Assembly: GCA_035656495.1 (NCBI GenBank)
Contig: DASRSL010000025.1
Coordinates: 1 to 59,069, forward strand
Reading direction: 5' to 3'
DNA: 59,069 nt
Origin: Roseiarcus sp035656495
GTDB lineage: Bacteria > Pseudomonadota > Alphaproteobacteria > Rhizobiales > Beijerinckiaceae
The position numbers and the translations under genes are program-made. The notes beneath the pieces are model-generated. The model ran no database searches and was not told the origin of the DNA. It saw nothing but the letters and a program-made list of their open reading frames with translations. This document shows, in pieces, positions 8,090-16,511 of the stretch (position 1 is its first letter; every line of letters starts with the position of its first letter).

Positions 8090-8746
8090 ATGCGCCAAAT
8101 GCTGATCGCTGCGGGATGCCTGATGGCCGCCATGCCTCTCGGTTGGGTCGCCGCCAATACGGCGAGTTCGCCGGCCAAAGGCAAGGAACCCAGGTTTCCC
8201 CAGTTGACCTTGGAACAGCTCAACGACCAGCAGCGCCCGCTTGGCGAGAAGATCGTGAAGATCTCGAGCGTGGGGCTCGGCGGTCCCTACAATCCGATGT
8301 TGCGCAGTCCGGTCTACGCGCAGCGCATGTACGACCTGCTCGACTATCTGCGCTGGCACACGTCCGTACCGACCAAGCTCAACGAGATGGCCATCCTCAT
8401 CGTCGGCCGGCAATGGCGCTCGCAGGTGGAATGGTTCGCCCATGCTCCGTTGGCGAAGAAAGCGGGCCTCGCCGATTCGATCATCGCCGACCTGAAAGCT
8501 AACAAGCGACCCGCCGGCATGAGCCCCGAAGAAGAGGTCGTCTACGACTTCGTGACCGACTTGACGACTAAACATGCGGTGTCAGACGAGTTGTTCGATC
8601 GCGCCAAGAAGCTTCTCGGCGAACAGCAGGTCGTCGATCTGACCGCGGTCGCCGGAACCTATGTCGGCGTCGCCATGATCCTGGCGATGGCCGAAGAGAG
8701 CGTGCCCGCCGACAAAGAGCCGCCTTTCAAGGACGGCGAACGTTGA
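8090..8746 (+). CDS. Exported carboxymuconolactone decarboxylase family protein
   Basis: 218 residues preceded by a strong AAGGAGGAAACCC ribosome-binding site. Residues 1-22 are a signal peptide ending near WVAANTASS. The mature part is an all-helical AhpD/CMD-like fold: RSPVYAQRMYDLLDYLRWHT, LNEMAILIVGRQWRSQVEW, then HAPLAKKAGL. The classical CxxC of AhpD is absent (the equivalent segment is RQWRSQVEWFAH), so a disulfide-redox role is unlikely. CMD-family proteins include decarboxylases and peroxidase partners, but exported ones of this length, common next to oxidative or aromatic-acid genes, have no assigned substrate. It converges with the channel-like gene downstream, 11 bp apart. Confidence 0.8.
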   Translation: MRQMLIAAGCLMAAMPLGWVAANTASSPAKGKEPRFPQLTLEQLNDQQRPLGEKIVKISSVGLGGPYNPMLRSPVYAQRMYDLLDYLRWHTSVPTKLNEMAILIVGRQWRSQVEWFAHAPLAKKAGLADSIIADLKANKRPAGMSPEEEVVYDFVTDLTTKHAVSDELFDRAKKLLGEQQVVDLTAVAGTYVGVAMILAMAEESVPADKEPPFKDGER

Positions 8747-8757
8747 GCGACGACTCA

Positions 8758-9282
8758 TCAACAAAACGGACCGGAGAAGTCCCGCGCTTGAAGGAACTTA
8801 TCCGCGTCCTCGAACCGGGCGTGAATCAGGCGTTGGATGACGGCAAAAATAAACGCGGTCGAGACGCCGAACATCAACATTCCGCACACCGCTTCAAAAG
8901 GTCCCAGCAGCTTCCATTGCGGCGGCAATACGATGTCGGAACCCGAGGTCGTGTAGCTGCCCCCAGATGAATAAAGGGCCGCGCTGAGATCGGGGACCGC
9001 GCCAGTTATTTTGAGCGCGAACGCCCACAGTGCGATTTCCACCAGATGCCCGACGAGCGCAAGCAGTGTTGCGCTCATTATGAATGTCAGGTTGACCCAG
9101 AGCCGGACGCCAAGAAGGCCGCGCTGCAGATTGCGGCGCAAAGCCATGACGATGGCGTGGACCACAAAGCCATGAATGACGATCGTCCCCAGGGTCGCTG
9201 CGAACCCCACGAGCAAGGAGCTCAGATCGCGATGTGGCTCGGCATCATCTCGCCCGCCGCGAGGACGCGGGTTGCGCATCAT
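8758..9282 (-). CDS. Two-TM ion-channel-like membrane protein
   Basis: 174 residues with a hydrophobic helix near 23-47, another near 64-92, a re-entrant segment, and a last helix near 130-155. The loop YSSGGSYTTSGSDIVLPPQW sits where K+ channels have the pore helix and TTVGYGD filter. It is followed by LLGPFEAVCGMLMFGVSTAF as in bacterial two-TM channel homologues. The filter sequence TTSGSD departs from TVGYGD in the residues that set K+ selectivity, so selectivity is uncertain. Start ATG 9282 has GAGG directly upstream; ATG 9279 is possible. Confidence 0.65.
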   Translation of the reverse strand: MMRNPRPRGGRDDAEPHRDLSSLLVGFAATLGTIVIHGFVVHAIVMALRRNLQRGLLGVRLWVNLTFIMSATLLALVGHLVEIALWAFALKITGAVPDLSAALYSSGGSYTTSGSDIVLPPQWKLLGPFEAVCGMLMFGVSTAFIFAVIQRLIHARFEDADKFLQARDFSGPFC

Positions 9283-9619
9283 CCTCGGATTGTTCGTCGG
9301 TTCGACTTAGCCGACGCCACGGCAGGAAAATACGCAAGGGGGGATTTCAGCCCGTGCGTTGACCTGAGCAGGCATTTTCCTGACGGGCCGGCGGCTCGAA
9401 TCGGACCGGTTGGCGCGAAGGAGGCGCGACTCCTGGTGAATATTACTGCACTTTCGTCAATAATCGGCTGTCTTTCACACCCAAAGCCAGCCGCAAACGC
9501 GCATTACCTCTGTAAGAATTTCGATTGATAGCGCAGCCTGTTCGTCGGACGAAAGCCAGGAGGACCGCCATGCTCTTTTCGAGCGGATTCCGTTCGCCCC
9601 GCTTGCGGGCAGAGGCGTA

Positions 9620-9637
9620 GCCCGTCGAAAGACGGGC
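9620..9637. repeat. Short palindrome GCCCGTC-GAAA-GACGGGC
   Basis: A perfect 7-bp stem with a GAAA tetraloop on the plus strand (TTTC on the other). It looks like a dispersed intergenic palindrome rather than a terminator, because no T-tract follows on either strand. Confidence 0.6.
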
Positions 9638-9695
9638 GTTCTGGCGAACGTCCTTTCTGGGAGGGGATTTGCCGGCTCAGCGTACTGACGCTGCC

Positions 9696-9740
9696 CCTCA
9701 TCCTAACCTTCTCCCAACAAGCGGGGAGAGAAGGGACTCG
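9696..9740. repeat. Interspersed repeat, CTCATCCTAACCTTCTCCC type
   Basis: The segment CCTCATCCTAACCTTCTCCC continues into AACAAGCGGGGAGAGAAGGG, an imperfect palindrome (CTTCTCCC...GGGAGAGAAG). It resembles a repeat scattered through the intergenic regions of many Hyphomicrobiales. Confidence 0.6.
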
Positions 9741-10329
9741 GCAATCGCAGCCATTGCCGAGCCATGGCCGTCGCGGGAAGTAAACAACGCCGGCGTATGC
9801 AAACTAACTGTGGCCCGGGAATTGGTCGCGCACTTCCCATCCGCGGAAGCGGCGCCCGCAAAGGCATCGTCCCAGGACATTTCCCCGCCCCACAATTAAT
9901 TCGGCCAACCCGTTCTGCACGGGGAGGAGCCGCCGGCGATCACCTCGGCCGATGTCTGCGGCGGGCCGGCGCCATGGCGGCGCCCCGTCGGCGCCGCGTC
10001 TGCCACGCCCGCAGGCGGCGGCAAAGTTCTTGGCGAAAGGCGGGCTGTGTGCTATGTTTGTTCCCAATGGCGGAGGCGCCCGATGACTTTATTCCAACGG
10101 CTCATCCGCCAAGGCTTGGGGAAAAGTTCTGTCCTTTTGCTCTAACCCTTTGAAATAGCTTAAGACGACAATGGGGCAAGCCTTGTCAGACGTTGGCATG
10201 GATGCGCTCTTGGCGCCGCATCCGCTTGGCGCCGGCGCCCCAGCTCTTTTGCCGGCGTGCGTTTCGCGGGTTACGCGCCCGGCCTCGGGGCCCGGTTTGG
10301 GAGCCGACAAGCCGCAACGGCGCGGCCGG

Positions 10330-10358
10330 CCTGGAAATGGCGCCACAACGTCTTGAAA
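10330..10358 (-). repeat. Dispersed repeat copy B (TTTTCAAG...GGCGCCATTTCC)
   Basis: On the minus strand TTTTCAAGACGTTGTGGCGCC is followed by ATTTCCAGGC. It is closely similar to 18405-18433 on the plus strand, and partly to 7371-7393 and 7488-7510. Confidence 0.65.
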
Positions 10359-10399
10359 ACATGGAATCCGCGCCTGAAAACGGTATGGCCCCGGCACGG

Positions 10400-10427
10400 G
10401 CCTGACCCGCTACATCTAGGGTCAGGC
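10400..10427 (-). terminator. Hairpin downstream of ftsK
   Basis: GCCTGACCC and GGGTCAGGC form a perfect 9-bp stem with a 10-nt loop, 17 bp beyond the ftsK stop. There is no T-tract, so intrinsic termination is uncertain; it may instead protect the mRNA 3' end. Confidence 0.45.
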
Positions 10428-10444
10428 GCGCCGCGCGGCGAGGC

Positions 10445-12964
10445 TCACTCCTCGCCGAGGTCCTCGAAGGCGCCGCGGTCGACGCCATTGCCGATCAGAA
10501 TCTCGCGCTTGCCCGCATGGTTCGGCGGGCTGACCACCCCTTCCTTCTCCATCCGCTCGACCAGGGAGGCCGCCTTGTTGTAGCCGACCGAGAGGCGCCG
10601 CTGGATGTAGCTCGTCGACACCTTCCGGTCGCGCAGCACGATGTTGACGGCGCGGTCGTAATAGTCGGCCGATTCTTCCGCGTCCATCGAGCCAGGCTGA
10701 GGCGGGGCGCCGTCGCCGTCTTCGCTCGCCTCGTCCTCCTCGAGGATGGCGTGCAGGTATTCGGGCTGGCCCTGCTTCTTGAGGTGGGCCACGACCTTCT
10801 CGACCTCGCCGTCGGAGACGAAGGGGCCGTGCACGCGCGAGATGCGGCCGCCGCCGGCCATGTAGAGCATGTCGCCCTGGCCGAGCAGCTGCTCGGCCCC
10901 CTGCTCGCCGAGGATGGTGCGGCTGTCGATCTTGCTGGTCACCTGGAAGGAGACGCGGGTCGGGAAGTTCGCCTTGATCGTGCCGGTGATGACGTCGACC
11001 GAGGGGCGCTGAGTCGCCATGATGAGATGGATGCCGGCGGCGCGCGCCATCTGCGCTAGACGCTGGATCGCGCCCTCGATGTCCTTGCCGGCGACCATCA
11101 TGAGGTCGGCCATCTCGTCGACCACGACGACGATGTAGGGCAGCTCCTCGAGCGCGAGCTCCTCATTCTCGTAGATCGCCTCGCCCGTCTCGCGGTCGAA
11201 GCCGGTCTGGACGGTGCGGGTCAAGGCCTCGCCCTTGGCGCGGGCCTCGGCGACGCGGGCGTTGAAGCCGTCGACGTTGCGCACCCCGATCTTGGACAGC
11301 TTGCGGTAGCGGTCCTCCATCTCGCGCACCGCCCATTTGAGCGCGACGACCGCCTTCTTCGGGTCGGTGACGACCGGAGTGAGGAGATGCGGGATCCCGT
11401 CATAAGCGGAAAGCTCGAGCATCTTCGGATCGACCATGATGAGACGGCACTTCTCCGGCTGCAAGCGGTAGACGAGCGAGAGGATCATGGTGTTGATCGC
11501 GACCGACTTGCCCGACCCGGTGGTGCCGGCGACGAGGAGATGCGGCATCCGCGCGAGGTCGACGATGACCGGCTCGCCGCCGATCGTCTTGCCGAGCGCG
11601 ACGGCGAGGCGATGCTTGGACTTCTCGAAGTCCTCGCTGGAGAGGAGCTCGCGCAGGTAGACGAGCTCGCGGCGCTGGTTGGGCAATTCGATGCCGATGG
11701 CGTTGCGGCCCTGCACCACGGCGACGCGCGCTGAGACCGCCGACATCGAGCGGGCGATGTCGTCGGCGAGACCGATCACGCGCGAGGACTTGATGCCGGG
11801 GGCGGGCTCGAGCTCGTAGAGGGTGACGACCGGACCCGGCCGGACGTTCATGATCTCGCCCTTGACGCCGAAATCGTCGAGCACGCCTTCGAGCAGGCGG
11901 GCGTTCTGCTCGAGGGCGTCGGTCGAGATCTTGCTCGACGCCTTCTTCGGCTCGGCGAGCATGGCGAGCGGCGGCATCGCCCATTCGCCGCGCGGCGAGA
12001 AGGCGAACTTGAGGTTCGAATCGGCCGCGGCGCGAGCGGCCTTGAGCGGGCCGGCCGCCGCGGCGACGCGCGGCCCGGCTTGATCAGCCCCGGGCGGATC
12101 GGCTCTCGCGCGCGGAGCGTAGGCTCCGGGCTCGGTCAGCCCGTCGTCGTCGACCGTCAGCCCGAGCCATGGGGCGCGAGCGCCGGCAGGCGCCACGTCC
12201 CGTCCCGCACTCAAAGCCGCCCTGGCGGATTTCGGCCGGCGGCGCAACAGGCGCCGCAGCATCGCCTTTGCCGTCAGCGCCGCATGAATGACGGCGCCGA
12301 TCGCCACCATGGCGAAGCCGGGCGCATCCTCTCCCTCCACATCGTCGAGGCGGGCGTCGGCTCTGGCTTGCGACCTCGTGTCCTTCCGCGAGGCGGGTCG
12401 GCGGCCGTAGCCGACGCCGGAGGCGGCGGTGAGGGCCAGGACTGCGAATATCGCGCAAGCCGCGCCAGTCGCCGCCATTCCCCAGCTCGAGCCCGCGAGC
12501 AGCCGGCGAGGCAAGGCGAGCAGGGCGTCGCCGATGACCCCGCCGAGGCCGCTCGGCAGCGGCCAGCTTCCCGGCGCGGGAAGGAGCGAGGCGAGCGCCG
12601 CCGCCCCCGCGACGCCGGCGAGATAGAGGCCTGCCTTCAGGCGCAGACCGTCGAGCCGTCGTTCGGTCAGAAGCGCCCAGCCCCAGAAAGCGGGGGGCGC
12701 GAGCGCCGCGATGCAGGCCAGGCCGAGCAATTGCATGGCGACGTCGGCGACGATCGCGCCGGGCGCGCCGAGCAGGTTGCGGACCGGCGCATTGGTCGCG
12801 TGATTCAGGCTCGGATCGGCGACCGACCAGGTGAGCAGCGCAAGGCCAACTCCGATCACGCCGCAGAGCGCGCCGAGTCCGGCGAGCTCGGCGGCGCGGC
12901 GCTGCGGGAATTCGCGCACCGCCGCCGGCAGATAGTCGAATATCGAGAATGTCGTCGTACGCAT
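10445..12964 (-). CDS. ftsK: DNA translocase FtsK
   Basis: 839 residues. FtsK anchors at the septum and pumps DNA toward dif for chromosome dimer resolution. The N-terminal ~185 residues hold four membrane segments (about 28-47, 72-98, 112-128, 158-182), then a Pro/Ala-rich linker to residue ~340. The motor carries the alpha/beta domain, Walker A GTTGSGKS (480-487) and the IVVVVDEMADLMM Walker B. The ATQRPSVDVITGTIKANFPTR block is typical. The C-terminal ~70 residues (YYDRAVNIVLRDRKVSTSYI, QRRLSVGYNKAA) are the winged-helix gamma domain that reads KOPS sequences. All parts are complete, and the linker is of alphaproteobacterial size. Confidence 0.96.
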   Translation of the reverse strand: MRTTTFSIFDYLPAAVREFPQRRAAELAGLGALCGVIGVGLALLTWSVADPSLNHATNAPVRNLLGAPGAIVADVAMQLLGLACIAALAPPAFWGWALLTERRLDGLRLKAGLYLAGVAGAAALASLLPAPGSWPLPSGLGGVIGDALLALPRRLLAGSSWGMAATGAACAIFAVLALTAASGVGYGRRPASRKDTRSQARADARLDDVEGEDAPGFAMVAIGAVIHAALTAKAMLRRLLRRRPKSARAALSAGRDVAPAGARAPWLGLTVDDDGLTEPGAYAPRARADPPGADQAGPRVAAAAGPLKAARAAADSNLKFAFSPRGEWAMPPLAMLAEPKKASSKISTDALEQNARLLEGVLDDFGVKGEIMNVRPGPVVTLYELEPAPGIKSSRVIGLADDIARSMSAVSARVAVVQGRNAIGIELPNQRRELVYLRELLSSEDFEKSKHRLAVALGKTIGGEPVIVDLARMPHLLVAGTTGSGKSVAINTMILSLVYRLQPEKCRLIMVDPKMLELSAYDGIPHLLTPVVTDPKKAVVALKWAVREMEDRYRKLSKIGVRNVDGFNARVAEARAKGEALTRTVQTGFDRETGEAIYENEELALEELPYIVVVVDEMADLMMVAGKDIEGAIQRLAQMARAAGIHLIMATQRPSVDVITGTIKANFPTRVSFQVTSKIDSRTILGEQGAEQLLGQGDMLYMAGGGRISRVHGPFVSDGEVEKVVAHLKKQGQPEYLHAILEEDEASEDGDGAPPQPGSMDAEESADYYDRAVNIVLRDRKVSTSYIQRRLSVGYNKAASLVERMEKEGVVSPPNHAGKREILIGNGVDRGAFEDLGEE

Positions 12965-13072
12965 GACAGACCCGCCCGGTCGCAGCGCCTTCTGGCGCGT
13001 CGTCTCGACCGTATGCAGGCCAAGTTAATGCGCGCCTAACCTTAACGCGCCGTAGCAGCGACATGAACCAGC

Positions 13073-13100
13073 GAAAAAATGGACGCCTCGAAGGGCGTCC
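13073..13100 (-). terminator. Intrinsic terminator of glnK-amtB
   Basis: On the minus strand GGACGCC and GGCGTCC pair as a 7-bp stem with a 6-nt loop, followed immediately by ATTTTTTC. This is a standard Rho-independent terminator, 60 bp after the amtB stop. Confidence 0.8.
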
Positions 13101-13121
13101 AAGTTCGCGGGAGGAACCGAA

Positions 13122-13148
13122 CGCCCGGCGGCCTTGAGCCGCCGGGCG
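13122..13148 (-). terminator. Strong GC hairpin just after amtB
   Basis: CGCCCGGCGGC and GCCGCCGGGCG form a perfect 11-bp stem with a 5-nt loop, 12 bp past the amtB stop codon. It has no T-tract; together with the T-rich hairpin at 13073-13100 it makes a double termination or mRNA-stabilising structure. Confidence 0.6.
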
Positions 13149-13159
13149 CGACGTTGACC

Positions 13160-14686
13160 CTATTGAACGACTTCGCCGTGCAGGGCGTAGTCGAGGCCGT
13201 CGCGCTCGACCTCGTCCGAGACGCGCAGGCCGATGACCGCCTTGATGATCGAGAGAATAACGAAGGTGACGACCGCGTCGTAGACCACGACCGTGATCAC
13301 CCCGATGCACTGGTTGATCACCTGGGCTGGATTGCCCTCGATCAGGCCGGCCGTGCCCCCGTACTGCTGGACCGCGAAAACGCCGGTGAGGATCGCCCCG
13401 ATCGCCCCGCCGACGCCATGGACGCCGAAACAGTCGAGCGCGTCGTCGTAGCCAAGGGCGTGCTTGAGCGCGGTCGCGCCGAGGTAGCAGCCGACGCCGC
13501 AGGCGACGCCGATCGCCATCGCGCCGATCGGGCCGACGAAGCCGGAGGCCGGGGTGATCGCGACGAGGCCGGCGACCGCGCCGGAGGCGATGCCGATGAC
13601 GGTTGGCTTGCCGCGATGCGACCATTCGACGAACATCCAGGTCAGGGCCGCGACGGCGGTCGCGATCTGGGTGACGGTCATCGCCATGCCGGCCTGCACG
13701 CCCGCGCTCACGGCCGAGCCCGCGTTGAAGCCAAACCAGCCGACCCACAACAGGGCGGCGCCGATGAAGGTCAGGACCATGTTGTGCCCGGGTCCGGTAT
13801 CGCGACGCTTGCCGACCATGATCGCAGCGATGAGGCCTGCGACGCCCGCGTCGATATGCACCACTGTGCCGCCGGCGAAGTCGAGAACCTTGACCCGGGC
13901 CGCCTCGTTGCTCGAGTTGAAGATGCCGTCGGGACCCCACAACCAGTGGGCGACCGGGGCGTAGACGAAGATCGCCCAAAGGCCCATGAACCATAGCATC
14001 GCCGAGAACTTCATGCGCTCCACGAAGGCGCCGGCGATAAGAGCGGGCGTGATGATCGCGAAAGTCATCTGGAAGCACATGTAGACGGTCTCGGGGATCG
14101 TCGGCGCGAGCGGATTCGGATTGCCGATGCCGCCGTTGTTGATGTCGCTGAGGATGCCCTGCAGGAATGCGCGGCTCAGCCCGCCGATGAACGGCGTGCC
14201 GCCGGTGAACGACAGCGAATAGGTGACGATGGCGTACACCACGGTCACGAGGCAGGTCACGGCGAAGCTGGTCATGACCGTGTCGCCGACATTCTTCTTG
14301 CGGACCATGCCGCCATAGAACAAGCCGAGACCCGGGATCGTCATCATTAGCACGAGCGCGACCGATGTCAGCATCCAGGCGGTGTCGCCGCCGCTCGGCG
14401 TGCAGTTCGTCAGCACGGCGGGAACGGCGGGAACGGCGGCGTACTTGTCGGTCTCCGGAACGGCGGTGACGGCGGCGGCGCAGGCGGGCGTGGACGGCGG
14501 CGCGGGCTTCGCCGCCTTGGCCGCCGCGGGAGCCGCAGGCGTAGCCGGCGCAGCCGCTGCGGGAGCGTCCGTCGCGGGAGCGGCGGTCTGGGCGTAAGTC
14601 GCGACCGGCGCGGCGAAGCCGATGAAGGCGGCCACCGCCAGCGCCGGAACGAGGCCTGAAATCAATCTTGTCAATTTCATTTTCAA
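13160..14686 (-). CDS. amtB: Ammonium transporter AmtB
   Basis: 508 residues. Residues 1-32 are a signal sequence ending near PVATYAQ, and an unusually Ala/Pro-rich periplasmic stretch to ~75 precedes the first core helix (DTAWMLTSVALVLMMTIPGL). The Amt family signature is visible as FYGGMVRKKN, FAGGTVVHIDAGVAGL and FGVHGVGGAIGAI, with the two pore histidines in VVHIDAG and FGVHGVGG. Eleven membrane helices are expected. AmtB conducts ammonium under nitrogen limitation and is gated by GlnK, encoded 32 bp upstream. Confidence 0.95.
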   Translation of the reverse strand: MKMKLTRLISGLVPALAVAAFIGFAAPVATYAQTAAPATDAPAAAAPATPAAPAAAKAAKPAPPSTPACAAAVTAVPETDKYAAVPAVPAVLTNCTPSGGDTAWMLTSVALVLMMTIPGLGLFYGGMVRKKNVGDTVMTSFAVTCLVTVVYAIVTYSLSFTGGTPFIGGLSRAFLQGILSDINNGGIGNPNPLAPTIPETVYMCFQMTFAIITPALIAGAFVERMKFSAMLWFMGLWAIFVYAPVAHWLWGPDGIFNSSNEAARVKVLDFAGGTVVHIDAGVAGLIAAIMVGKRRDTGPGHNMVLTFIGAALLWVGWFGFNAGSAVSAGVQAGMAMTVTQIATAVAALTWMFVEWSHRGKPTVIGIASGAVAGLVAITPASGFVGPIGAMAIGVACGVGCYLGATALKHALGYDDALDCFGVHGVGGAIGAILTGVFAVQQYGGTAGLIEGNPAQVINQCIGVITVVVYDAVVTFVILSIIKAVIGLRVSDEVERDGLDYALHGEVVQ

Positions 14687-14718
14687 GGAACTCCGATCTG
14701 GGATGGAAGGCCGCGTTT

Positions 14719-15057
14719 TCAGAGCGCGTCTTTGTCCTTCTCGCCCGTGCGGATCCGCACCGCCGAGTCGAGGTTGCAGACGAAGATTTTGCCGTCGCCG
14801 ATCTGGCCCGTGCGGGCCGCCGCCATGATCGCGTCGACCACCTTGTCGGCGACGTCGGCGTTGACCGCGACTTCGATCTTGAGCTTGGGCAGGAAGCTCA
14901 CCGCGTATTCGGCGCCGCGATAGATTTCGGTATGCCCTTTCTGCCGACCGTATCCCTTGACTTCAGTCACCGTGAGACCGTGTACGCCGATGGCGGTCAG
15001 CGCGTCGCGCACCTCCTCCAGCTTGAACGGCTTTATGATCGCCATGACAATTTTCAT
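14719..15057 (-). CDS. glnK: Nitrogen regulatory protein PII (GlnK)
   Basis: 112 residues, the standard PII length. The T-loop GHTEIYRGAEYAVSFLPK carries Tyr51, the uridylylation site, and the B/C loops TGQIGDGKIFV and VRIRTGEKDKDAL bind ATP/2-oxoglutarate. As the first gene of glnK-amtB it should sense nitrogen status and plug the AmtB pore. A sigma-54-like promoter about 100 bp upstream (15156-15171) agrees with NtrC-type control. Confidence 0.95.
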   Translation of the reverse strand: MKIVMAIIKPFKLEEVRDALTAIGVHGLTVTEVKGYGRQKGHTEIYRGAEYAVSFLPKLKIEVAVNADVADKVVDAIMAAARTGQIGDGKIFVCNLDSAVRIRTGEKDKDAL

Positions 15058-15155
15058 TGGCCTCGCTCCGAATTGACGCCCCGCGGCCCTTTCCAGGCGC
15101 CGCTGCTGTCTGCGTTGAAAGTCGAAACGCGGAGACGCTCCGCCGCCTGCTGCCT

Positions 15156-15171
15156 TACAAAGGCCGTGCCA
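15156..15171 (-). promoter_or_regulatory. Sigma-54-type promoter for glnK-amtB
   Basis: On the minus strand TGGCACG-GCCT-TTGTA matches the RpoN consensus TGGCACG-N4-TTGCW at all but one core base, with the canonical 10 bp between the -24 GG and the -12 element (GT here in place of GC). It lies about 100 bp upstream of the glnK start. RpoN/NtrC control of glnK-amtB is well established in proteobacteria. Confidence 0.7.
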
Positions 15172-15230
15172 CGCCGGCGAGCTGCCAGGTAATGCAGGAT
15201 TTTCCGTCTCTGGCGGACCGGTTTGCCTTT

Positions 15231-15255
15231 GCGTGCGTTAATGCCCCCCGCACGC
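15231..15255. promoter_or_regulatory. Inverted repeat upstream of the glnK promoter
   Basis: GCGTGCG and CGCACGC are perfect 7-bp inverted arms separated by 11 bp, about 60 bp upstream of the -24 element. The position suits an enhancer-type activator site such as NtrC, but the arms are only loosely like the TGCACC/GGTGCA consensus. It could also belong to the 3' end of the tesB region. Confidence 0.35.
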
Positions 15256-15290
15256 TGACTAAGAAACAGGCGCCCAAAAAATCGGCCGCG

Positions 15291-16211
15291 CTAATCGGCC
15301 GCGCGTCGGCGCATGAGACCTTCCTGCGCGACGCTGGCGGCCAGCGTGCCGTCGCGGGTGTAGATGAGCCCGCGGACCAGCCCGGTCGCGCCCGTGGCGT
15401 TCGGACTGTCTTGAACGTAGAGAAGCCACTCGTCCGCACGGGCGGGTCGGTGGAACCACAACGCATGATCGAGGCTCGCGATCTGGATGCGGTGGTCGTG
15501 GATCGTCAGGCCATGCGCGCCGAGCGCCGTCTCCAGGAGCGACATGTCCGACAGGTAAAGCAGCGCGGCGCGATGCAAGGGCGGATCGGGCGGCAGAGCT
15601 TCGCCGATCCGCGTCCACAGGACGTTGCGGGGTTCGCGCGAGGCTCCCGGGGCGTAGCGGGCCAAGTCGGTCGGTCGAAAGTCGATCGGCCAGATCGTGT
15701 CCAGCAAGCCCTTCATGTGAAAGCGCGCCGGACCATTGAGACGTTCGACCGCCTCGCGCGGGTTCGGGCAATCCTCCGGCGCCGGCGCCTCGGGCGGCGG
15801 AGCGGCATGGTCGAATCCGGGTTCCTGCTCGTGGAATGAGGCCACCATCACGAAGATCGTCTCGCCGTTCTGGCTGGCGACGACCCGGCGGGTCGTGAAG
15901 CTGCGCCCATCCCGCAGCCGCTCGACCTCGAACAGGATCGGCTCGTGGGGATCGCCGCCGAGCAGGAAATAGGCGTGCAACGAGTGAGGGTCTCGCCCCG
16001 CGACGGTGCGCTGCGCCGCGACCAGCGCCTGAGCCAGCACCTGCCCGCCATATACACGCCTCCAGCCGTTGCGCGGCGACTGGCCGACGAAACGATCATC
16101 GCCTTTCGGCGCGAGATCGAACAGGGCGACGAGTTCGTCAGCCGTCATAAGCTCAACATCCGATTGCGGAGCGATCCGGTGGATCGATTCCATGAAGCCA
16201 ACGATAAGCAT
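15291..16211 (-). CDS. tesB: Acyl-CoA thioesterase II
   Basis: 306 residues from 16211; ATG 16193 (MESIHRIAPQS) is an equally good start. TesB hydrolyses medium and long acyl-CoAs to free fatty acid and CoA. Two hot-dog domains are visible. The first has GWRRVYGGQVLAQALVAAQR, SLHAYFLLGGDP and RDGRSFTTRRVVASQNG; the second has SDMSLLETALGAHG, ASLDHALWFHRP and the active-site-type LVRGLIYTRDGTLAASVAQE. The length (~290) fits the family. It faces no operon partner. Confidence 0.93.
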   Translation of the reverse strand: MLIVGFMESIHRIAPQSDVELMTADELVALFDLAPKGDDRFVGQSPRNGWRRVYGGQVLAQALVAAQRTVAGRDPHSLHAYFLLGGDPHEPILFEVERLRDGRSFTTRRVVASQNGETIFVMVASFHEQEPGFDHAAPPPEAPAPEDCPNPREAVERLNGPARFHMKGLLDTIWPIDFRPTDLARYAPGASREPRNVLWTRIGEALPPDPPLHRAALLYLSDMSLLETALGAHGLTIHDHRIQIASLDHALWFHRPARADEWLLYVQDSPNATGATGLVRGLIYTRDGTLAASVAQEGLMRRRAAD

Positions 16212-16511
16212 AGATTCGCTTTCGTGACTGCGTTTGCAGGCGTTCCGTCTGAAGCGATCTGCGAGAGGGATTTTGCCGGCGGGGGTTAGGCGGTCGCGAA
16301 GGGAAGACCGTCTTTTTTTCGGCCGGTTGCCGCAGCCGGTCGCAGCAAGCGGCCGCCCAAGGACGCGGACGGGCCGACGGCTTCGGCCCGGCGCGCTTGC
16401 CCGATCCTCCGGTCAATGGCGCTAGGCCAAATGCCACAACCGGGTCTGAAAAGGTGTATGAACGTCGTGAGCGCGGGGGACGCGTCCGTGGCCGCCGATT
16501 GCCAGGCCGAT
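16212..16511. other. Intergenic gap with a plus-strand hairpin and T-tract
   Basis: No gene is visible. CGGTC (16291-16295) and GACCG (16306-16310) form a short stem followed by seven T at 16313-16319, an intrinsic-terminator shape on the plus strand. No plus-strand gene ends here, so its purpose is unclear. Confidence 0.4.

Larger units (their letters stand above)
9283..10444. other. Long intergenic region with palindromic repeats
   Basis: No gene is supported in this 1.16-kb stretch; the open frames are short and look like noise. It holds a GAAA-loop hairpin (9620-9637), a CTCATCCTAACCTTCTCCC-type repeat (9696-9740), one inverted copy of a dispersed repeat (10330-10358) and a hairpin just past ftsK (10400-10427). 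Between 9530 and 9660 and between 9900 and 10300 I recognise nothing. Confidence 0.5.

Noticed and set aside
9398..9420. GGCTCGAATCGGACC resembling a tRNA T-arm
   Set aside because: No acceptor stem, anticodon arm or D-arm can be folded around it.
10171..10356. Small plus-strand frame before ftsK
   Set aside because: No ribosome-binding site or family resemblance; it contains part of a dispersed repeat.
12084..14078. 664-codon minus-strand frame across ftsK and amtB
   Set aside because: It overlaps the true amtB and ftsK frames on the same strand; translation is Arg/Gly repeats without domains.
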